Shown piece after piece: positions 8,701 to 12,332 of a stretch of 12,332 bases of DNA. Under the pieces are notes generated by a model. The model did no database searches. It was given only the letters and a program-made list of their open reading frames with translations, and was not told the DNA's origin. The stretch is from the NCBI GenBank assembly GCA_002751075.1, contig NAOQ01000661.1:20495-32826 (forward strand), in the 5' to 3' direction. The first letter of the stretch is position 1, and every line of letters begins with the position of its first letter. A program made the position numbers and the translations under genes. This DNA comes from Ichthyophonus hoferi (taxonomy: Eukaryota > Opisthokonta > Ichthyosporea > Ichthyophonida > Ichthyophonidae).

Positions 8701-9286
8701 ACAATGCATATATATACATATGTATACTGTACGTACGTCTGTTTACGCATTTATACACAATGGATGGGGCGCATAAACATGAAACTGCACTATAAATACA
8801 TCACACTATCATACATACACCTACACATACATATATATCTATATCGAAATTGCCATGACAACCAACTAACCAATCAACTCTATTCTCTATCTTTCACCTC
8901 TAATATAGAAATGGCACCTGATGAACAATGGCCAATGGGTTGATCCCCAGCCTAGCAAGGCCCTCGCTACTGTGGGTCCTTCAACAACAACAAACAGCAT
9001 GCCCAATTTCGGTACCAGTGGTGCCGTTTTGATCACAGCCGTGTCTGCACCTTTAGCCCTAGTAACTTTCTTTAGTGAAAAGAGACAAGAGCTTATTTGG
9101 CATGTAGAATTTGGAGCTCATGTTAAAGCAGGTGATAATAGCACAAAATGTTTAGTTCCTTTAGAGTGTGTATGGGATGCTTGGGCTACCCGCCACACTG
9201 GATTGGGTTATGGTGTAGAGGCACTAGGAAAGGTTTTGGTTAAAACAGTTGATACTAACGGAAACATTGCTCAGATACGTCTTTAA
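1207..9286 (+). CDS. Metallopep-family (PF12044-like) zinc metallopeptidase with C-terminal repeat array; complete, 17 exons
   Basis: Exons, all bounded by GT/AG introns: 1207-1294, 1694-1921, 2265-2356, 2648-2710, 3094-3163, 3459-3569, 4080-4225, 4566-4666, 5042-5156, 5510-5612, 5863-6119, 6232-6459, 6883-7068, 7415-7639, 8066-8128, 8352-8570, 8909-9286. They join to 2673 nt including the TAA, giving 890 aa. Residues 1-372 resemble the uncharacterised Metallopep family. Landmarks are DGESFGYPLVRLVG (exon 1), a DNSLESAMNRLR helix (exon 3), HTALGG (exon 7) and HEIGHALGLPH at 293-303. A Pro/Thr-rich linker (373-403), three repeat modules (459-777) and an unrecognised C-terminus follow. There is no N-terminal signal peptide, so the protein is probably cytosolic. 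The start is chosen because exon 1 matches the family N-terminus and A is at -3. Proteolytic activity and substrate are inferred only. The exon 15 acceptor and exon 14 donor are the least certain boundaries. Confidence 0.93.
3384..3419. repeat. (GTAT)9 microsatellite in intron 5
   Basis: Nine perfect GTAT units lie about 40 bases before the exon 6 acceptor. On the minus strand they read as a repetitive Ile-His-Thr-Tyr peptide, which is an artefact of the repeat. Confidence 0.95.
3647..3727. repeat. AT-rich minisatellite in intron 6, 32-bp period
   Basis: A unit beginning AATATAGTTATATAATAGTA recurs almost exactly 32 bases later, with partial copies on both sides. The whole tract is built from TATAATAG-like words. 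Confidence 0.75.
4442..4490. repeat. ATATT pentamer tract in intron 7
   Basis: Several ATATT units in a row, most regular at about 4466-4488, in the intron just before the active-site exon. It is simple sequence with no coding or structural role that I can see. Confidence 0.75.
4566..5156 (+). other. Zinc-binding active site of the metallopeptidase (exons 8-9, residues 267-338)
   Basis: Exon 8 ends with GATLHEIGHALG and exon 9 continues LPHVDIQ. Joined, they give HEIGHALGLPH at residues 293-303, the full HExxHxxGxxH signature. In metzincins H293, H297 and H303 would bind zinc, and E294 would be the catalytic base. Ten residues on, CVMNRGYDWINRFY (312-325) supplies a Met-turn-like M314 and the family's 'M.RG.d..NR.F' motif. 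The intron (4667-5041) is phase 2 and splits the codon for G300, so neither exon alone carries the whole signature. All catalytic residues are present, so the enzyme is predicted active. Confidence 0.92.
5510..6119 (+). other. End of catalytic domain and Pro/Thr linker (exons 10-11, residues 339-458)
   Basis: Exon 10 encodes PEQDGVLWCRGNATWLRFSPFF, matching the family's post-active-site 'W.r..a.rlr.hp.F' stretch. Exon 11 opens with a Pro/Ser/Thr/Val-rich, probably unstructured segment (373-403, including VKPTTTPG), then IWSFNANNSRW (405-415). That W...NN.xW pattern looks like a degenerate version of the W-x5-G-x-W tail found later in each repeat module. If so, the array may begin with a partial unit here. 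The residues up to K458 are polar and unassigned. Confidence 0.75.
6232..7068 (+). other. Repeat module 1 (exons 12-13, residues 459-596)
   Basis: Exon 12 (76 codons, phase 0 at both ends) encodes IRYQM, W485-F-E-L, F498-E-E-I-K-R and Y511-D-A-G-R, with alternating hydrophobic residues typical of beta strands. Exon 13 opens TWRGLSRGRW (W536, G542, W544), then a ~50-residue linker unique to this copy, ending YRRKKGGM. The same motif order recurs in modules 2 and 3. I do not recognise the family. A beta-sandwich, trefoil or propeller-like binding domain is possible; carbohydrate binding would be a guess by analogy with the lectin domain of yeast-type relatives. Confidence 0.85.
7415..8128 (+). 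other. Repeat module 2 (exons 14-15, residues 597-692)
   Basis: Exon 14 (75 codons, phase 0) encodes TRFDM, W619-Y-E-M, F632-A-E-V-R-R and Y648-D-A-S-R. Exon 15 (21 codons) encodes QWRYLGPGKW (W673, G679, W681), then an acidic tail. The exon 15 start was chosen after CACAG at 8061-8065. This acceptor keeps frame 0 and places Q-W exactly where module 1 has T-W and module 3 has K-W. An AAG at 8050-8052 would instead run into an in-frame stop within 13 codons. Confidence 0.82.
7815..7836. repeat. (TA)11 microsatellite in intron 14
   Basis: An uninterrupted TA run inside the metallopeptidase intron 14. Confidence 0.95.
8352..8944 (+). other. Repeat module 3 (exon 16 and start of exon 17, residues 693-777)
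   Basis: Exon 16 (73 codons, phase 0) encodes THFEM, W716-H-E-I, F729-V-E-V-K-R and Y743-D-V-S-R. Exon 17 begins KWHLMNNGQWVD (W767, G773, W775). The distance from the first Trp to the F-x-E phenylalanine is 13 residues in all three modules, and the W-x5-G-x-W spacing is identical. Pairwise identity outside these positions is low, so the duplications look old. Confidence 0.85.
8590..8612. repeat. (AT)n microsatellite in intron 16
   Basis: An AT dinucleotide run starting 20 bases after the exon 16 donor. Confidence 0.95.
8945..9286 (+). other. Unrecognised C-terminal domain (residues 778-890) and stop
   Basis: After the last W-x5-G-x-W, exon 17 continues with a Ser/Thr/Pro-rich spacer (about 778-808) and a hydrophobic stretch VLITAVSAPLALVTFF. 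A compact domain follows with WHVEFGAHV, LECVWDAWATRHTG and VLVKTVDTNG, ending QIRL before TAA at 9284-9286. It lacks the W-[FYH]-E and YD-x-x-R marks of the repeats. I cannot assign it. The hydrophobic stretch contains small residues and is more likely buried strands than a membrane helix, but a membrane helix is not excluded. Confidence 0.7.
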
Positions 9287-9379
9287 ACAATTTTTTCTGG
9301 TTAGAATCACAAAAGTTCATGTAGATCATGTACTTTGTCTAGGCAAGCCCAAAAGAAAAATATGATATGGGCATTGCGT

Positions 9380-9385
9380 AATAAA
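9380..9385 (+). terminator. Polyadenylation signal of the metallopeptidase gene
   Basis: A canonical AATAAA lies 94 bases after the stop codon, followed by a T-rich stretch (9390-9411, TTGTTTTACC and on). It is the first such hexamer downstream of the stop on this strand. Confidence 0.65.
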
Positions 9386-9862
9386 ATATAATTGTTTTAC
9401 CTGACTTTTCTTATGGAGTACATATAAATATTCACATAAATGTTTTTTCTTTGTATAATGGTTAGACTGTGAACTTAATTGCATATGCTTGTATTTTAGG
9501 ATTAGATTAATGATGATATATATAACCTACAATTTAATATAATGTAAAAAAAGACGGTAGAAAATTCAAGAATCATAACAGAAACCTCAAGTAAAAAAGA
9601 AAAATACAGTTAACGTTCTCCAACTGATTTATTTTTTCAAAAGAATATCATTGAGAGAAAATGAACTCTCCTGTAAACAAAAAGCCATAACAGATTAAAA
9701 TTTGTCACGCGTAACTTGTATTGTCAAACATCTTGATTGTGTAATTAGGGAAATATATTAGCCATGTCGTACAATAAAACAAGCGGTTTTTTTATACTAT
9801 TTATATTATTTAGTAGTATAGTATAGTATTGGGATACTATTTCTTCTTGGTGCAGAGTCTAT

Positions 9863-9902
9863 CCAATTATGATCGGACATAATTGGTATACAATTGGTAT
9901 AC
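9863..9902. repeat. Inverted repeat overlapping a tandem 11-mer
   Basis: CCAATTATG at 9863-9871 and CATAATTGG at 9878-9886 are exact reverse complements around a six-base loop. The right arm runs into two perfect copies of AATTGGTATAC (9881-9891 and 9892-9902). Confidence 0.85.
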
Positions 9903-10445
9903 ATGTAAAACATTATTTATTTCATTTTCACTCCTAGAAAAGGATTCAGACCATATTTGTTCACCAAAGATGTAGTTTATGTGTCATAACTGAGCATAAC
10001 TAGTAATTCTAATAATAATTTATCTACTCCTCCATCTACAACAGTAAATACCTACTTGTAATTTGAATGGTTTAGGTAGATATAGTAGAATATTACGGTT
10101 AGTTATGTTCCTCTAAATATTCAATTAACCATGTTTTGTTAGTATATATGCATAGTGGATTCAAGTAGATGTAAACCCCTATGTGACTCTCTAAAATTGA
10201 CAGGATAGATAGTAATCAGTTTTCCTCACTGTTGGAGCAATATGTTATTGCTTTACTATATCCACATTGTATACCAGTAGCTATTGGCTACATAAACTTA
10301 TAATTCAGTATATCACCCTACACATATATATATAACCCCTATATATTTTTAAAAAATTAAAGTAAGTTTCTTTGCATACTTGCTTTCGTATCTGGTTTCT
10401 TGGCAATGAATAAATTACCATGCAACTGATGCACTCTTTAAATCT

Positions 10446-10467
10446 AGATTGTGTAGATCTACAATCT
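10446..10467. repeat. Palindromic sequence
   Basis: GTAGATCTAC (10453-10462) is a perfect palindrome, flanked by AGATT and AATCT that extend the pairing with a two-base bulge. The function is unknown, and in AT-rich DNA it may be chance. Confidence 0.7.
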
Positions 10468-10913
10468 GGTGTGGTGAAATAATAACTAGTTGATTGAATA
10501 CATTATAATATGTTATAAGATTGCTACTACAGCTTTCTATATAATATTATCTGGGTTCATATAGTGTAGTATAAAAGAATACGAATACTATATTGGTGTA
10601 AGGCATGTGCTTAAATGGCATAATACAGAACATATTTAGATCCTAAAATTTTAATAGATAGTTGTTCAATATTTTAATGTCATTAACATAAAAAGCTAAA
10701 CAGTTTATCACTGGTTCTTTATAATCACACAGAGAAATATGGTTACATTCAATTCTCCAATATTAATTCTTTCGATTATAAGGGAGTGTTCAAGATAATT
10801 TGCCAAACCAAAACTAGAATCCAATTTTATTACTAAATGTACTAGATGACTAGCTTAAAATGTCTTCATAATGGTCCAGTTTTTTATATTAGTAACCACA
10901 CTGTCACCCCCCT

Positions 10914-11659
10914 GTGATAGGTTGCGCTCATATATATTCATTCAGAAAATGCCGTGGTTGCTTCCAAGTCCACTGCATTTATTTGTGGCTTTACAGTCTT
11001 TGTTCATATATACAATATAAAATAAAGCCAGTCGTGGACGTCCTAATCTCGCTCCAATACACTCGTAGTGCTCTTCGCTCTACTTCATTTCTTTCTCTTT
11101 CCCCTCCCACAACTCAATTTAGTAGCAATGCTTTTTCCTCTTCAATTTTATTTCTTCCATCCTTCCTACCTCCTCTTACATTCTTCTCAGTTCCCCTAAT
11201 CCCCATGCGCTTTGTGCATAGCAACGGGCAGAAGACTATGTTCACAACCATATACATGCAACTATGAATACATTCTCTGGCAGGAATATGTAATAAACTT
11301 TATCCTTAACCTTTTAACACTGGTCATCCAGGCAACTAAGGGTAAGAGTGTTAATGCCTAGCCATGTACTCAGAATTGCAAAAAAGATTGTGAAGCAGCT
11401 GGAAGGTAGTGTAGAGGAAGGAAAATAATATTTTGCTAAATGAGTATAATTGAAAATGAAATTAGGTCGCTACCTTAAACATATATTGATAATTCACATA
11501 CAGGACCCACTTGGGGGTCAGTTTCCATGTTAAAATAGTCTATTAGAACATACTACTAGACTTGATTTAAAATTAGAGACAGTTGCTACATTGAAAAAAA
11601 TGCTGACTATGTTTATATTATATCTTACACTGTATTTTATACTATATTTTATACTATAT
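10914..11659. other. CT-rich and AT-rich intergenic sequence
   Basis: The 11070-11200 part is strongly pyrimidine-rich on the plus strand and keeps a frame open from 10914 to 11267 by composition. The predicted peptide is a Ser/Phe/Leu/Pro low-complexity string, so I do not call a gene. An eight-base inverted repeat (TTAACACT at 11314-11321, AGTGTTAA at 11347-11354) and the TTTTATACTATA repeat (11637-11662) follow. Confidence 0.6.
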
Positions 11660-11665
11660 TTTATT
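11660..11665 (-). terminator. Polyadenylation signal of BLOC1S2
   Basis: TTTATT on the plus strand is AATAAA on the minus strand, about 110 bases after the BLOC1S2 stop. It sits at the edge of a short TTTTATACTATA tandem repeat. Confidence 0.5.
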
Positions 11666-11773
11666 TATAGTCCATTATTGATAATTCCGCTGCTATATAG
11701 CTACATGCGTTGACGTTTATAAATAGACAGGGTAGGCCAGACATGATAATATGGGAGAGGCAGTCACACTAAA

Positions 11774-11938
11774 TCAACCGTGATATTGCAGTTGGTTAAA
11801 TCTTTCTTCCAATTGTTTTGAATATTGATCTAGCTCCTTTGTGGTATTTTCAAGTTGTGATACTCCCGCCTCTATTTGATCAATTTGTAGAATGTATTTT
11901 TCAAGATTAGAATACTTTTCAAAGAGTTGAGCAAGGTT
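11774..11938 (-). CDS. BLOC1S2: BLOC-1 subunit 2, last coding exon (partial)
   Basis: Biogenesis of lysosome-related organelles complex 1 (BLOC-1, shared with BORC) sorts cargo to and positions lysosome-related organelles in the cytosol; BLOC1S2 is one of its small coiled-coil subunits. This exon encodes 54 residues and a TGA stop, beginning NLAQLFEKYSNLEKYILQID and ending NQLQYHG. It aligns without gaps to the C-terminus of the animal protein as I recall it (NL.xL..KY..L..Y..QI..IE..V..LE......LD.YSK.LE....xL). The heptad-like Leu/Ile spacing fits a coiled coil. A long pyrimidine tract and CACAG on the minus strand mark the acceptor (AG at 11939-11940). The upstream exons, about two thirds of the protein, lie beyond the window. 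The gene is convergent with the metallopeptidase. Confidence 0.87.
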   Translation of the reverse strand, partial: NLAQLFEKYSNLEKYILQIDQIEAGVSQLENTTKELDQYSKQLEERFNQLQYHG

Positions 11939-12305
11939 CTGTGATCGGCAGAGTATATGGGGAAGGAGAAAGGAAGGAGCAAAGAAAAGGGGTTGGTTGT
12001 CAAAATCAGGAACATATGAAACGATAACATGTTACTGCAAGAAATTACTGAAAAAGAGGTGAAAGAAATGAGGAGCTATAGTATATAGGTAAAGTGAAAA
12101 TATATGCTTGGAGAGGATGTGTGTGTGTGTTTTTATCGTATGTTTTGGTATGGGGTGTGTATAATTAAGACATGGAAGAGATGGATGTTTTGGAAAAGAA
12201 TCATAAGATTGGAGTAGACTATATACTGAAGAAATAAATCAAAAAATAGAAATAAAAAAAAAAAATTGTAGATGTAAGTACACTTCTCTGTTGGTAAAGA
12301 ATGCC
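11939..12305 (-). other. 3' part of the last BLOC1S2 intron
   Basis: Upstream of the acceptor on the minus strand is a long pyrimidine tract (about 11945-11990), then AT-rich sequence with a short (GT) run at 12119-12130. I searched the minus strand for the conserved preceding helix of BLOC1S2 (a 'LEMKDIAINI'-like segment) and found nothing, so the intron continues beyond the window. Confidence 0.6.
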
Positions 12306-12332
12306 AAAAAAAAAAAAAAAAAAAAAAAAAAA
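12306..12332. repeat. Poly(A) run at the window end
   Basis: 27 consecutive A, preceded by another A-rich run near 12255-12264. It lies inside the BLOC1S2 intron as modelled, so it is a homopolymer tract (poly(T) on the transcribed strand) rather than an mRNA tail. It may coincide with a contig break. Confidence 0.8.

Larger units (their letters stand above)
9287..10913. other. 3'-UTR and intergenic spacer, no gene seen
   Basis: After the 3'-UTR (to about 9400) the sequence is uniformly AT-rich with frequent stops in all frames. It contains a hairpin and tandem 11-mer at 9863-9902 and a palindrome near 10446-10467. I found no exon with believable splice sites, no tRNA and no transposon ends. 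Confidence 0.65.

Noticed and set aside
8849-8862. ATTGCCATGACAAC, matching the degenerate RFX X-box consensus
   Set aside because: The consensus is loose enough that about one match is expected by chance in 12 kb, and it lies in the last intron rather than near a promoter.
10914-11267. A 117-codon plus-strand open frame
   Set aside because: The peptide is low-complexity (Ser/Phe/Leu/Pro) and follows from a CT-rich stretch. It has no family motif and no splice partners.
11372-11428. A possible short plus-strand last exon (KIVKQLEGSVEEGK-stop) after an acceptor-like CTCAG
   Set aside because: It is only about 17 codons, has no upstream exon in phase, and the nearest donor is too close to give a real intron.
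12306-12332. The terminal A-run as a genomic mRNA tail or retroposed copy
   Set aside because: Spliced genes with intact introns flank it and there is no processed coding sequence before it. A homopolymer or contig edge is the simpler reading.

Overview
The window is nuclear eukaryotic DNA: AT-rich and intron-rich, with canonical GT/AG junctions and AATAAA-type polyadenylation signals. The gene content fits an animal or close relative: a fungal/metazoan-type zinc metallopeptidase next to a BLOC-1 subunit. Short-to-moderate introns (112-510 bp) and AT-rich spacers suggest a compact genome of an early-branching metazoan such as a sponge or cnidarian. That placement is inference; the sequence does not fix the species.

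Region by region. (1) 1-771, minus strand: coding-like material of an unidentified gene or genes. One open stretch (467-771) encodes a hydrophobic, signal-peptide-like segment followed by an acidic Ser/Thr-rich region. A second exon-like stretch (238-405) lies beyond a good acceptor, with an AATAAA signal at 197-202. (2) 772-1206: spacer between the divergent minus-strand unit and the plus-strand gene. (3) 1207-9286, plus strand: one complete 17-exon gene that I reassembled by hand. All 16 introns are GT/AG, the frame stays open throughout, and the product is 890 aa. Its first ~370 residues match the Metallopep family (Pfam PF12044, the yeast YIL108W type), with the zinc signature HEIGHALGLPH and a Met-turn-like C-V-M. 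A Pro/Thr-rich linker follows, then three tandem copies of a ~75-residue module that I cannot name, then an unrecognised C-terminal domain. (4) 9287-11659: AT-rich spacer with small inverted and tandem repeats and no gene I can support. (5) 11660-12332, minus strand: the last coding exon of BLOC1S2, with its polyadenylation signal and part of the preceding intron. The window ends in a run of A.

The metallopeptidase and BLOC1S2 are convergent. The metallopeptidase and the left-hand minus-strand unit are divergent. I see no functional link among the three. The most interesting object is the metallopeptidase: its repeat array replaces the C-terminal jacalin-like lectin domain that I recall for the yeast-type protein. 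The array is built from phase-0 exons that repeat together with the protein module. I saw no viral fossils, LTR elements, autonomous transposons, CRISPR arrays or tRNA genes.
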